A stretch of 64,000 bases of DNA, from positions 366,258 to 430,257 of the forward strand of contig NZ_JABGBW010000002.1 of assembly GCF_014229965.1 (NCBI RefSeq), in the 5' to 3' direction. Positions 34,080 through 44,064 of the stretch are shown here, piece by piece. The number at the start of each line of letters is the position of its first letter. The stretch's first letter is position 1. Source of the DNA: Peptostreptococcus canis. GTDB lineage: Bacteria > Bacillota > Clostridia > Peptostreptococcales > Peptostreptococcaceae. The notes under the pieces were generated by a model, which did not search any database, was not told the DNA's origin, and saw nothing but the letters and a program-made list of their open reading frames with translations. Both the position numbers and the translations under genes were made by a program.

Positions 34080-35627
34080 TTACTTATTAATTCCATTATA
34101 TAACATCTTCATTATTTTGGGTATCATTTTTATTAAATCAGAAGCATTTACAGTTTTATATTTATTATATATTTCATCACCACATAATCCATGTATATAT
34201 ACACCTATACAAGCTGCTTCAAACGGCTGATAGCCTTGCCCGCACAGAGATGCTATTATGCCGGTAAGCAAATCTCCCATACCACCATTAGCCATTCCAC
34301 TATTTCCGGTAGTATTTACCATAGTATATTCACCATTGGATATTACAGTATTTTTCCCCTTAAGAACAACAGTTAAATTATGTTTTTTTGCAAATGAAAC
34401 TGCTGCCTTTACTCTATCCTCCAGTATACACTCAATACTTTCACCTGTTATTTTTGAAAATTCACCAATATGCGGTGTTATGATACAATTTGATAAATCA
34501 ATATCTTGCACAGATATTAAATCTTTTAATAAAGATATTCCATCGGCATCTATTACTTTTGGAACCGAATAATTTTTTAGTATATTTTGAAGCTGTTCTC
34601 TTGATTTATCATTAATTCCCTTACCCGGTCCAAATGCAATTGCATCTGCTTTTTCTAATAAATTCCTGACTCTTTCAACATCGTCTATATCACAAAACAT
34701 TTCCTCTATAAATTTTGGTAAAACCGCCATCTTAACATCTTCATCGGCAATTAAAGTGGTAAGTCCGCTTCCGGTTCTCACTGCAGCCCTTGTAGTTATA
34801 TATGATGCCCCTGAAAATTCCTTACTTCCGGCTATCACACATACCTTGCCAAAATCACCTTTGTGACAATGGTCTTTCTTTGACATGAGTTTATTTTTGA
34901 CATAATTCTCATCTATAAACTCGGCATATAGTCCCAAATCATACTTTGCATCTTTAGGCACTCCTATCTTTTCAGTAAATACCTTACCCGTATATAATTC
35001 AGCATCATATCTCAAAAATCCTTTTTTGAAATATTCAAAACTAATGGTATAATCTGCAATTACTGAAACGCCCATTACATTTCCTGTAGTACCGTTTAAT
35101 CCCGATGGTATATCAATAGATACGGTACTTATATCAGGAAAATTATTGATGGATTTTATAATTTTTTCATAAATACCTTCTACATTTCTATTTAACCCTG
35201 CACCGAATATACAGTCTATAATTAAATCAGAACTTTTTAATATATTTTCCATACTTTCAATACAATACTGTTCTAAATCAAATCTGCTATCTATAAACAT
35301 GGTATTAATTCCCATATTTTGTGTGATATCAAAATTGATTTTTGCCGATTCACTCATACTACTTTGATTACCTGCTAAAATTAAATCCACTTCAAAATTG
35401 TGATTATACAATATTCTAGCTATCGCAAAACCATCACCACCATTGTTTCCGCTTCCACATACAATAGCAATTTTTTTATGACCGCAATTGTTATCTAAAT
35501 TGATTTTTTCAATTCTCTCTACAGCGACTCTCGCTGCACTTTCCATTAATAGAAGTTCTGGTATACCATAGTACTCTATACAACATTTATCCATATTACT
35601 AGTAATTTTTGAATCGCATATTAACAT
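34080..35627 (-). CDS. nnr: Bifunctional NAD(P)H-hydrate repair enzyme
   Basis: A 515-residue fusion of NAD(P)HX epimerase (YjeF_N; about residues 1-210, with CGSGNNGGDGFAIARIL and the catalytic-pocket DCIFGAGLNR) and ADP-dependent dehydratase (carbohydrate-kinase fold; about 225-510, with AFGPGKGI, TPHIGEFSKITG and NSGMANGGMGDLLTGIIASL). It repairs hydrated NADH and NADPH. The frame opens at a GTG (35651), but the ATG at 35627 has GGAAGTG upstream and fits the family N-terminus. Confidence 0.93.
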   Translation of the reverse strand: MLICDSKITSNMDKCCIEYYGIPELLLMESAARVAVERIEKINLDNNCGHKKIAIVCGSGNNGGDGFAIARILYNHNFEVDLILAGNQSSMSESAKINFDITQNMGINTMFIDSRFDLEQYCIESMENILKSSDLIIDCIFGAGLNRNVEGIYEKIIKSINNFPDISTVSIDIPSGLNGTTGNVMGVSVIADYTISFEYFKKGFLRYDAELYTGKVFTEKIGVPKDAKYDLGLYAEFIDENYVKNKLMSKKDHCHKGDFGKVCVIAGSKEFSGASYITTRAAVRTGSGLTTLIADEDVKMAVLPKFIEEMFCDIDDVERVRNLLEKADAIAFGPGKGINDKSREQLQNILKNYSVPKVIDADGISLLKDLISVQDIDLSNCIITPHIGEFSKITGESIECILEDRVKAAVSFAKKHNLTVVLKGKNTVISNGEYTMVNTTGNSGMANGGMGDLLTGIIASLCGQGYQPFEAACIGVYIHGLCGDEIYNKYKTVNASDLIKMIPKIMKMLYNGINK

Positions 35628-35742
35628 TTTTTTCACTTCCAATTTTAACACAACTTTTTTTTACTGTCTATATTTTAAAAAATTTTTAAGACTTTATTTA
35701 CTACTTCTAACTATTAATTCTTGTCTATATTCACTTTTTTGA

Positions 35743-38400
35743 CTAATCTATCTCTTTAAATAAATGCCCCATATTATATTGAATTTCTTTGCCCAACTTT
35801 TTATTAAAATTAATAAAATCATCGATTTTTAAACTTTTACAGTCTTCTTTTTCAGAAATCGCAAGATTAAATTTCTCTAAAATAAATTTTATTTCCTCAA
35901 CAGATTCGAACTTAAATGATATTTCAAAATTTTTTATTCCTTTAGATTTCAAATTTTCTATATTTTCCACAAGATTCAAAACTTCATCTGAATAAATTGT
36001 CGTTCTGCAAAATTCATCTTGTGATAGCCTGAATTTTCTTCCTTCAGATGACTCAAGATAATATATACTTTTATTACATAAAGCATCTCTTTTATTTTTC
36101 TTACAATCCTTTATCAAAACTCCCATTGGGCAATATTCGCTGAGCATCATTTCAGACTGCCCGTAAACCAAATACTCCAAATTGCTATAATCGCTTTTGA
36201 TATTAGAAACTTGTGCTAAAGATGTTTCTTGGGATAGACAAATATTTCTAAATTCTTTATCTATATAGTAGTTAATCGACTCCGAATTGATGATATTCAT
36301 CCATGATGAAATATCTTTAGGAATATTGGGGAATAACTTACTTGTTCTATATATTTGACCATAGTTTGACATTCTAAATGAATCTAAACTTTGAATTTCT
36401 TCTTGATTTAATTTACATAATCTATCATAAATTTTATTTTCAAAATACCTAATAATTCTAGGATAATAATACGATATTTTCTTATTATATCTCCCTGCAA
36501 TTTCAATGGCTTCAGATATAGTATTAACATCCCTGTAATATATTTTACCAATATTTGATATATTGTTACAGACTTTTTTGTCACCTTTATTTTTTTCGCA
36601 AGCTTTATACTCATTCCTATTTTCATATTTACTTGTTATTTTATACTCTTGATTATAAGAATTCTCAAATTCCAGAATTTCTTTCAACTGTTCTAAGTTA
36701 GTGCATGATACATTTAAAAAATATTCACTATCATTGAAATCTAAGCTTGAATTACCGTTTGCTAACTCTAAATCATCATTTGAATCCTGTGTATTTATAT
36801 TAGAATTTATGTTGTCTTTTTCATTAAGTTTATCAATATTTAGATTTTGATTAATATCTCTGACATTACAGTTTCTATCAATTTTTATCCTTTGAAGATT
36901 CAATTTTTCAATAGCTTGCCGTCTTAAATTATTAATGTCACTTATAGGAATACTAATTTCATCATCTAAATAACATTCAAAATCATCTAAAAAATAAGGT
37001 GTATCTCCCAATTTGGAAATTTGTTTTTTAACCTTATCACTGGAAATAGCTGTTTTCAATGCTTTTTCTGTTTTTTTAACTCCATTTACACTTACTTCAA
37101 TTCCATTGTTATCAATAATCATCAAACTGGCTTCTTCATCTAATTTTGCAGAAAACTTAGCCTTTATAGGAATTTTAACGTACTCTTTATTATTTTCATA
37201 TGTTTTTCTTACTCTATCTAACAATCTTCCATCACTGGTTTTAAAAATATCAGTTCCCTTTTTAACTTTTCCTATAAAATCTATTTCAACAATATCACCT
37301 GCATTACCTATTTCAAGTATATTCTTGCCCTTTATAATTCTACCAACCGTTCCTCCACCTATGCTAAGTCCGTCACCTTTTCTCAAATCTTTTTCCAGAT
37401 TAATTTTTAATTTTTTCTTTTTTTCATTATAATCGATCACTTTTCCGATTAAGAGGCCTCTATTGTTTGGTTTTTCAGAGTTCATAATTTCGCTTCCCGA
37501 TTCGCCCAACAAATATCCATGTGTAAATTTCCTATTGAAAATAGTATATAATTCATCCGTAGTGTCTTCATCTATTTTTTTATCGCCACTTTCAATATAA
37601 TTTACGATAGCCTCTCTATATGCACCTACAACCGTAGCAACATATTCTGGTCTCTTCATTCTTCCTTCTATCTTTAATGACAACACATTAGATTCAATTA
37701 TACTTCCAATATTTTCTATGGTATTCAAATCCTTCGGACTTAGTAAATACTCACCTTTGACATCTATATAACACTTTTTTTCACTATCGTACAATCTGTA
37801 CTTTTGCCTACAGGGTTGTGCACATCTTCCCCTATTTCCCGACCTTGTTCCCAACTCGGAACTCATAAGACATTGACCGGAATATGAAACACACAATGCA
37901 CCATGAACAAATATTTCAATATCTACATCACATCTATTGCATATTTCTTTTATCTCTTTTATATTTAATTCTCTAGCAAGGACTACTCTTTTGAAACCAA
38001 CTTCTTTAAGATATTTTACATCATCCAAAGAATGTGCAGCCATTTGTGTGCTTGCGTGTAATTCAAAGTCCGGCAATATTTTATTTATTAAATTTGCCAT
38101 TCCTATATCTTGAAGAATAATTGCATCAACATAAATTGAATATAAATATGTAATATACTCTATAAAAGCCGATTTTTCATCTTCTTTTATAAGTGTATTC
38201 ACTGTTACAAATACTCTGCAATCTCTAATATGTGCATATTCAACCGCCTTTTTTAACTCTTCTCTATCAAAATTATTGGCACTTGCTCTAGCACTAAAAT
38301 CTTTTCCTCCCAAATATACTGCATTTGCTCCATTTTGAACAGCCGCTTTCAAAGCTTCAAAACTTCCTACTGGAGCCAACAATTCCAAGTCTTCTCTCAT
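35743..38400 (-). CDS. U32 family peptidase-like protein with DUF3656 (RlhA-type)
   Basis: An 885-residue protein. Residues 1-250 are the U32 domain with the family signature EIFVHGALCVSYSGQCLMSS and RGRCAQPCR, whose cysteines may hold an iron-sulfur cluster as in related hydroxylases. A beta-rich segment follows (about 310-400), then a DUF3656-like region. Residues 511-560 are a low-complexity Asn/Asp insert. E. coli RlhA, a relative, is needed for a hydroxycytidine in 23S rRNA; peptidase activity is doubtful. The ATG at 38400 follows GGAGG; a TTG lies one codon earlier. Confidence 0.88.
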   Translation of the reverse strand: MREDLELLAPVGSFEALKAAVQNGANAVYLGGKDFSARASANNFDREELKKAVEYAHIRDCRVFVTVNTLIKEDEKSAFIEYITYLYSIYVDAIILQDIGMANLINKILPDFELHASTQMAAHSLDDVKYLKEVGFKRVVLARELNIKEIKEICNRCDVDIEIFVHGALCVSYSGQCLMSSELGTRSGNRGRCAQPCRQKYRLYDSEKKCYIDVKGEYLLSPKDLNTIENIGSIIESNVLSLKIEGRMKRPEYVATVVGAYREAIVNYIESGDKKIDEDTTDELYTIFNRKFTHGYLLGESGSEIMNSEKPNNRGLLIGKVIDYNEKKKKLKINLEKDLRKGDGLSIGGGTVGRIIKGKNILEIGNAGDIVEIDFIGKVKKGTDIFKTSDGRLLDRVRKTYENNKEYVKIPIKAKFSAKLDEEASLMIIDNNGIEVSVNGVKKTEKALKTAISSDKVKKQISKLGDTPYFLDDFECYLDDEISIPISDINNLRRQAIEKLNLQRIKIDRNCNVRDINQNLNIDKLNEKDNINSNINTQDSNDDLELANGNSSLDFNDSEYFLNVSCTNLEQLKEILEFENSYNQEYKITSKYENRNEYKACEKNKGDKKVCNNISNIGKIYYRDVNTISEAIEIAGRYNKKISYYYPRIIRYFENKIYDRLCKLNQEEIQSLDSFRMSNYGQIYRTSKLFPNIPKDISSWMNIINSESINYYIDKEFRNICLSQETSLAQVSNIKSDYSNLEYLVYGQSEMMLSEYCPMGVLIKDCKKNKRDALCNKSIYYLESSEGRKFRLSQDEFCRTTIYSDEVLNLVENIENLKSKGIKNFEISFKFESVEEIKFILEKFNLAISEKEDCKSLKIDDFINFNKKLGKEIQYNMGHLFKEID

Positions 38401-38537
38401 CAAACCTCCAAAATTAAACCAAAGTATATAATATATTTTTTACTGTAGATTTATCTTGAAACTACAATAAATTGTAAAACTATAATAAATTATATAAAAA
38501 TACTTCTGGCAATAAATTTATTACATATAAGCATATT

Positions 38538-38570
38538 CCAAAAAGAGCCACTTAATAAAGTAGCTCTTAA
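38538..38570 (-). terminator. Terminator of the pheST-zapA operon
   Basis: On the minus strand AAGAGCTACTT and AAGTGGCTCTT form the stem, then TTTTT. It lies about 20 bases past the zapA stop codon and before the U32 gene. Confidence 0.8.
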
Positions 38571-38587
38571 TATCTTAATAATTCACT

Positions 38588-39166
38588 CTATTCCATATTT
38601 TTCTTTAAGGCCTCATAGTTTAACTGTATATTATATGCCTTATTCTGAAATTCAGTAGCCATGCTTTCTGCTACCGCTATCTTATTTTCCATCTCCTTAA
38701 TCTTTAATTCTAAGGATTTTATTTTTCTGGCTGATTCTTCATCGGAAATAACCTGAGGCTTGCCTTCTACACTATTTTTAATGATTTCATCCTTTTGTTC
38801 AAGCTCATGTTCAAGTACAATTACTTTCTTACCCAAAGTCTCTACTTTTTTCTCTGCTTCTTCCAATTTAGCCAATACAGAGTCAAATTCCTTTTCAATA
38901 TCAACTGACTTAGTAGAATAATTCACTTCTATTTCATCGATCCTATTTTTAAGATCTTCTATCTCTGCATTTGAATCGAATAACTTGTCTGCAATATTAA
39001 CAGATGTAAGAATTGCAGCATTTATCTTGCTTAAAGAAGGAGCAGCCTTACTTATTTTTTTTAATTCATTATCTATAAATTTTCCTACTTTTACTATTTC
39101 AGCCTCATTCTTCTCGCCCATTATCTGATATTCTACGCCATCTATCTTTACACTTACTTTATTCAT
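38588..39166 (-). CDS. zapA: Cell division protein ZapA
   Basis: A 192-residue protein. The N-terminal 65 residues are the ZapA globular domain (MNKVSVKIDGVEYQIMGEKNEAEI, LTSVNIADKLF), and the remainder is a long coiled coil with heptads from residue 70 to the end. ZapA bundles FtsZ filaments. The coiled coil is longer than in E. coli ZapA (109 residues). Its place downstream of pheT is a conserved arrangement in Firmicutes. Confidence 0.88.
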   Translation of the reverse strand: MNKVSVKIDGVEYQIMGEKNEAEIVKVGKFIDNELKKISKAAPSLSKINAAILTSVNIADKLFDSNAEIEDLKNRIDEIEVNYSTKSVDIEKEFDSVLAKLEEAEKKVETLGKKVIVLEHELEQKDEIIKNSVEGKPQVISDEESARKIKSLELKIKEMENKIAVAESMATEFQNKAYNIQLNYEALKKNME

Positions 39167-39331
39167 CTATTCCACCTCATTTTACAGTTATTCTTTATAA
39201 TCAACCAAAACCATAGAAAAACTTTCACACTTCCAATATCTACAGTTTAAATAATCAACCTCAAAATACTTTTATAATTATCTTTTATTATATCAAATTA
39301 AATGAATAATATCAAATATTCTAATTTCTAT

Positions 39332-41728
39332 TTATTGTTCTCTTAATTTTGCATTTAATTGTCTTTCCAATTCAAAAAGTATTTTGGAATGTCTGTCTGC
39401 AATATCTTTATCAGTCAGTGTTTTTTCCTGACTCCTATATGTAATTGAGTATGCTATAGACTTGTACCCCAATTCAATCTGATCCCCTTTATATACATCA
39501 AATAATTCACAACTTTCTACAAGACCACCAGAATTTTCTTTAATTATATCTTCAATCTGGCCTACTTGTATTTCATCTTTTGTTAGAAGTGCTATATCCC
39601 TTGTAATTGCAGGATATTTTGGAAGAGATTTGAATACTATATTATTGTCCGATTGTTCAAACACCTCATCAATATTTATTTCAGATATATATACTCTCTT
39701 GTTAATTCCATAATTTTCCAATACTTGAGGGTGAATCTCCCCTATAACTCCTACTAACTTTCCATCTGACTCTATATTTGCACATCTTCCCGGATGGAAG
39801 GATGTATTTTCTGTCTCAGACTTATAAATATGTCCTTTTAATCCACTTCTTTCAAAAATCTTTTCTACTATACCTTTTAATGTAAAAAAATCTACATCCT
39901 TTCCATACATACCTAGACAAAGCCTTGTTTCTTCTACTCCGGCCATATCTTCCGGCGTAAATACATGTCCACATTCAAATATTCCAGTTTCTTCGATATT
40001 TCTAGATACATTAGTATACAGCACATCCAACATATTTGGTATCATTGTAGATCTCATTATAGAAGTATCTTCCCCCAATGGGTTTATTAGTTTCACTACA
40101 TCTCTTAGTTTCGAATCTTGTGGTACTCTTATCTTATCCAACCCCTTTGGACTTACAAATGAGTATGTTAATATTTCATATAGACCGCAAGATATAGCAG
40201 TATCCTTTATTTTGTCCAGATATTTTTGCTTTTCAGTTCTTACCCCTGCAGTGGTATTACCTTGCAATTGAACTGATGGTATATTTTCAAATCCATATAT
40301 TCTAGCTATCTCTTCAAGTATATCGGCTTCCTGTGCTATGTCTAATCTAAAATAAGGTATTTCCAATAATAACTCATCTTCAGATTTTAAATGACAAACA
40401 AATTCTAAAGCCTCGAGTATCTTGCAAAATTCATCCATTGAAAGTTCTATTCCCATTCTGGCATTTATTCTTCTAGGGCTAACAGTAATTGTCTGCTTTT
40501 CAAATTTCACTGGATATTCATCTATTACTCCTTTTACCACTCTACCCGCTTTTAATTGTTCAACCAATTGTGCAGCTCTTTCAAGTGCTATTTCCGCGGT
40601 TTTTTCTGCTATTCCCTTCTCAAATCTTGATGAGGATTCAGTTCTAAGTCCAAGTATTTTTGATGTTTTTCTTATATTTTCAGCATTGAAAGTGGCTGAT
40701 TCAAACATAATTTCAGTAGTGTCATCCTTTACTCCAGATTCTTCACCACCCATTATTCCAGCTAATCCGAGATTTTTTTCACCGTTTGTTATCATCAACA
40801 TTTCAGATGTAAGTTTTCTTTCCTGTCCGTCAAGTGTAATAAAAGTTTCTCCTTCTGTAGCATTTTTTACCACTATTTTATCATTTCCTATCTCTCTCAT
40901 ATCAAAAGCATGCATTGGTTGCCCCATTTCGAGCATTACATAATTTGTAATATCTACAATATTATTTATAGGCCTTATACCAGCTTCAATTAATCGCCTT
41001 TGCATCCAGTAAGGTGATGGTTCTATTACTACATCAGTTACTCTTCTTGCCATATACCTTTTACAAAGTTCGTTATTTTCAATCCCAACATTTACGTCTA
41101 TATTTTTATCGGATTCTTCTTTTACTTTTATATTCGGATACTTAACTTTATTACCAGTCGTAACAGCCGCTTCTCTTGCTATACCTATCATACATCTACA
41201 ATCAGGCCTATTAGAAGTGAGCTCAAACTCAATAATAGCATCATTAAGTCCTAACACATCCTTTATACATTGACCCGGAATATATTTTTCTTCCATATCT
41301 AATATGTATATCCCATTTTTTTTGTATTCTTCTACGTATTTTTCATCTATTCCAAGCTCTTTACAAGAACACATCATACCATTTGAAGGAACTCCTCTAA
41401 GAACTCCATTTCTTATTTCTATTCCACCGGGCAATTTTGCTCCATCAAGAGCTACCGGCACATAGTCTCCCTCATTTACATTTTTTGCACCCGTCACTAT
41501 CTGAACAGGTTCTTCCTTGCCAATATCCACTTGAGTTACCACAAGTTTATCTGCATCCGGATGTTTTTCTATTTTCAAAATTTTTGCGACTACTACATTT
41601 GATATATCCTCTCCCAGGTATTCCACTGTTTCAGTCTTTGTTCCGGTCATAGTCATCTTGTCACCGAAAATTTTCGCATCATCATTTATATCTACATATT
41701 CTCTCAACCATTTTAATGAAACTAACAT
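39332..41728 (-). CDS. pheT: Phenylalanyl-tRNA synthetase beta subunit
   Basis: A 798-residue subunit of full length. It has an N-terminal tRNA-binding EMAP-like domain (residues 40-150), the B3/B4 editing region, the B5 domain (VSPRRINARMGIEL), a synthetase-like core and the C-terminal anticodon-binding FDX-ACB domain (FKSLPKYPAITRDIALL). It forms the alpha2-beta2 enzyme with PheS, encoded 12 bases upstream. It shares the T-box-controlled transcript. Confidence 0.97.
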   Translation of the reverse strand: MLVSLKWLREYVDINDDAKIFGDKMTMTGTKTETVEYLGEDISNVVVAKILKIEKHPDADKLVVTQVDIGKEEPVQIVTGAKNVNEGDYVPVALDGAKLPGGIEIRNGVLRGVPSNGMMCSCKELGIDEKYVEEYKKNGIYILDMEEKYIPGQCIKDVLGLNDAIIEFELTSNRPDCRCMIGIAREAAVTTGNKVKYPNIKVKEESDKNIDVNVGIENNELCKRYMARRVTDVVIEPSPYWMQRRLIEAGIRPINNIVDITNYVMLEMGQPMHAFDMREIGNDKIVVKNATEGETFITLDGQERKLTSEMLMITNGEKNLGLAGIMGGEESGVKDDTTEIMFESATFNAENIRKTSKILGLRTESSSRFEKGIAEKTAEIALERAAQLVEQLKAGRVVKGVIDEYPVKFEKQTITVSPRRINARMGIELSMDEFCKILEALEFVCHLKSEDELLLEIPYFRLDIAQEADILEEIARIYGFENIPSVQLQGNTTAGVRTEKQKYLDKIKDTAISCGLYEILTYSFVSPKGLDKIRVPQDSKLRDVVKLINPLGEDTSIMRSTMIPNMLDVLYTNVSRNIEETGIFECGHVFTPEDMAGVEETRLCLGMYGKDVDFFTLKGIVEKIFERSGLKGHIYKSETENTSFHPGRCANIESDGKLVGVIGEIHPQVLENYGINKRVYISEINIDEVFEQSDNNIVFKSLPKYPAITRDIALLTKDEIQVGQIEDIIKENSGGLVESCELFDVYKGDQIELGYKSIAYSITYRSQEKTLTDKDIADRHSKILFELERQLNAKLREQ

Positions 41729-41740
41729 TTTTTACCCTCC

Positions 41741-42772
41741 TTAGAATTGATCTAAAAACCTTACGTCATTCTCAAACATAAGCCTTATATCATCTATTCC
41801 ATATTTCAACATTCCTAATCTTTCTACACCCATTCCGGCAGCAAATCCACTATATACATCAGGATCAATTCCACAGTTTCTCAATACATTTGGATGAACC
41901 ATACCTGCACCAAGTATTTCTATCCATCCTTCTCCCTTACATACAGGGCAACCATCTCCACCACATTTAAAACAGGAAACATCTATTTCTGCACTTGGTT
42001 CAGTAAATGGAAAATTATGAGGTCTGAACTTAGTCTTGGTTTCCGGTCCAAATAGCTTCTGAACAAAAGTTTCCATAGTTCCCTTAAATTCTGTAAATGT
42101 AATATCTTTGCCAACTACCAATACTTCCACCTGATGAAACATAGGTGAATGAGTAGCATCCGGACTGTCACTTCTGAAACATCTTCCCGGTACTATGATC
42201 TTAAGTGGTAAATCATTATTTTTAACAGCCTCTTCCATTGTTCTAATCTGAACAGGAGATGTTTGGGTTCTAAGCAATATATCTTCCGTTATATAGAAGG
42301 TATCACTCATATCTCTTGAAGGATGATCTTTCGGCGCATTTAATGCATCAAAATTATTTCTAACTGTTTCTATTTCCGGCCCTTCAGCAATAGAAAATCC
42401 CATTCCCATAAATATTTCTGTCACCTCATCTATCATCTTACTGATAATATGTTTTTTTCCAACTTTATACGGTTTTCCAGGCATAGTTATATCTATTTTT
42501 TCCAACTGTAATTTCTTGTCCATAATCGATACCTTTATGGCTTCCTTTTTCTCATTTACAGAATTCGTAATTAATTCTCTTACCTCATTCCCTAGTTTAC
42601 CAATTATAGGTCTTTCTTCCGATGAAAGTTTTCCCATTTCTTTTAAAATCTTAGTCAAATCTCCCTTTTTACCCAGAAATTCTACTCTCAGATTTTCCAC
42701 TTCTTCCATTGTTTGAGCAGAAGCAATTCGTTCTTCTGCAATTTTTTTTAGGCTTTTTAATCTCTCTTGCAT
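41741..42772 (-). CDS. pheS: Phenylalanyl-tRNA synthetase alpha subunit
   Basis: A 343-residue class II synthetase subunit that forms Phe-tRNA(Phe). The N-terminus is a coiled coil. Motif 2 lies around IIVPGRCFRSDSPDATHSPMFHQVE, motif 3 at GFAAGMGVERLGMLKYG; the FTEPSAEIDVSC block is typical. A Cys-rich insert CFKCGGDGCPVCKG is common in this family in Firmicutes. The start at 42772 has AAAGGA eight bases upstream; earlier ATGs fall in the terminator arm of the T-box. GC and codon use match neighbours. Confidence 0.96.
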   Translation of the reverse strand: MQERLKSLKKIAEERIASAQTMEEVENLRVEFLGKKGDLTKILKEMGKLSSEERPIIGKLGNEVRELITNSVNEKKEAIKVSIMDKKLQLEKIDITMPGKPYKVGKKHIISKMIDEVTEIFMGMGFSIAEGPEIETVRNNFDALNAPKDHPSRDMSDTFYITEDILLRTQTSPVQIRTMEEAVKNNDLPLKIIVPGRCFRSDSPDATHSPMFHQVEVLVVGKDITFTEFKGTMETFVQKLFGPETKTKFRPHNFPFTEPSAEIDVSCFKCGGDGCPVCKGEGWIEILGAGMVHPNVLRNCGIDPDVYSGFAAGMGVERLGMLKYGIDDIRLMFENDVRFLDQF

Positions 42773-42796
42773 TATACTCATCCTTTCGTTTTTAGT

Positions 42797-43058
42797 AATA
42801 AAAAAAGACCTCACATCCATAGGGACGAAAGGTCTTGAAATCGCGGTACCACCCTAATAGCCTATGATAAATCTACCATAAACCACCTCAAAAGTTTAAC
42901 GCACATTACGTCTTCACCTACTGTTATTTCAATGAAGCTGCTCCAGAGTGAACTTCTTCAAATAATATAAATAGTTTTTCACCTGCCAACTACTCTCTAA
43001 ATTATATTTATTAGAATACTTTTCTCCTTCAACGCATTTTAATATTTTCACTAATTGA
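42797..43058 (-). promoter_or_regulatory. T-box riboswitch, phenylalanine type, controlling pheS-pheT
   Basis: The T-box sequence AGGGTGGTACCGCG lies on the minus strand at 42842-42855. A terminator follows, with arms AAGACCT (42830-42836) and AGGTCTT (42805-42811) and a run of seven Ts. In the stem I region the triplet TTC at 42950-42952, inside AAGTTCACTCTGG, is the likely specifier and matches the Phe codon UUC. Uncharged tRNA(Phe) would bind the T-box bulge and allow read-through into pheS. Confidence 0.92.
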
Positions 43059-43062
43059 TAGT

Positions 43063-43091
43063 ATTGTATCAAAAAAATAATTAAATTTCAA
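43063..43091 (-). promoter_or_regulatory. Promoter of the pheST T-box operon
   Basis: On the minus strand TTGAAA (43086-43091) and TACAAT (43063-43068) are 17 bases apart. Transcription would begin near 43056, at the start of the T-box leader. Confidence 0.65.
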
Positions 43092-43162
43092 CAGTCTTAC
43101 ATTAAAAAATCCATCAATTATAGATATTTTTTAGTTCTCGAAACTCTTTTTACAGTCTTTTA

Positions 43163-43933
43163 CTATTTTATCTTATTCATCAATAAAGCTGTCGAAATCG
43201 CAACATTTAGTGATTCCGCCTTTCCAAACATAGGTATCTTTACCAACAGATCTGAATTTTCTATCCAATACTCGTTAATACCATTTGCCTCATTTCCAAC
43301 CACTATTGCTGTTTTTGAAGAATATTTCATATCCTCAAAATTATTTTTAGTTTCTAGATAACTCGAAATAATTTGAATATTATTGTTCCTTAAAATTTCC
43401 AATGCTTTTTCCTGCTCACAACAAGCTATATCCATATAAAACATAGATCCCATTGCAGATCTTACTACCTTAGGATTGTATAAATCTACGCACCCCTTTG
43501 TAAGCACTATTAGATTATAACCAAGAGCATCTGCTGTTCTAATTATCGTTCCTAAATTTCCGGGATCCTGTATTCTGTCTAGAACAACTATCCTTTTATG
43601 TTTCTCAGAATTAAAATCATCTATTCTTATTTCATTTTTTTCTATAATGGCAATAATACCTTGCGAATTCTCCGTTGTTGTAATTTGCTTAAATAGAACA
43701 TCATCTAGTACAAATACCTTTGTATTTTTTTCAAGTCTTTCTATTATTTGACTATTTTTTGAAAACTGTCTATCAATAAATACATACTCAATCTTAGCAC
43801 CGTATTCCAAAGCCAGCTCTATCGTTCTTAATCCCTCGGCTATATATTTTTTCTCTTTATTTCTATACTTGGATTTTAACAATAATCTTGCCAGTTTAAA
43901 TCGCTCATTATCCCTACTTTTTATCGTCAACAT
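43163..43933 (-). CDS. TrmH/SpoU-family RNA 2'-O-methyltransferase
   Basis: A 256-residue SPOUT enzyme. The N-terminal part is the SpoU substrate-binding domain (YIAEGLRTIELALEYGAK). The methyltransferase motifs are visible: IQDPGNLGTIIRTADALG, VVRSAMGSMFYMD, VVGNEANGI and PMFGKAESLNVAISTALLM, the last forming the knot. It probably methylates a ribose in 23S rRNA or tRNA. It stands directly upstream of pheS, as in many Firmicutes. Confidence 0.9.
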   Translation of the reverse strand: MLTIKSRDNERFKLARLLLKSKYRNKEKKYIAEGLRTIELALEYGAKIEYVFIDRQFSKNSQIIERLEKNTKVFVLDDVLFKQITTTENSQGIIAIIEKNEIRIDDFNSEKHKRIVVLDRIQDPGNLGTIIRTADALGYNLIVLTKGCVDLYNPKVVRSAMGSMFYMDIACCEQEKALEILRNNNIQIISSYLETKNNFEDMKYSSKTAIVVGNEANGINEYWIENSDLLVKIPMFGKAESLNVAISTALLMNKIK

Positions 43934-44064
43934 ATGCTTTCCTTTTATAAATATAAATAAACTTTTTCAATATTTTTCATTTGCTCTTTATATAACTTCT
44001 ATCTCATGGTTATATTTCCAAATTTACGGCTATATTCCCAAAACCATCTTATATAACTATATAA

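Noticed and set aside
36408-36626. 72-codon reading frame inside the U32 gene
   Set aside because: It lies in another frame within a well-supported gene, has no ribosome site, and shows only low-complexity sequence.
42773-42820. Longer N-terminus for pheS
   Set aside because: It overlaps the terminator arm of the T-box leader; the chosen ATG has a proper ribosome site and fits the family.
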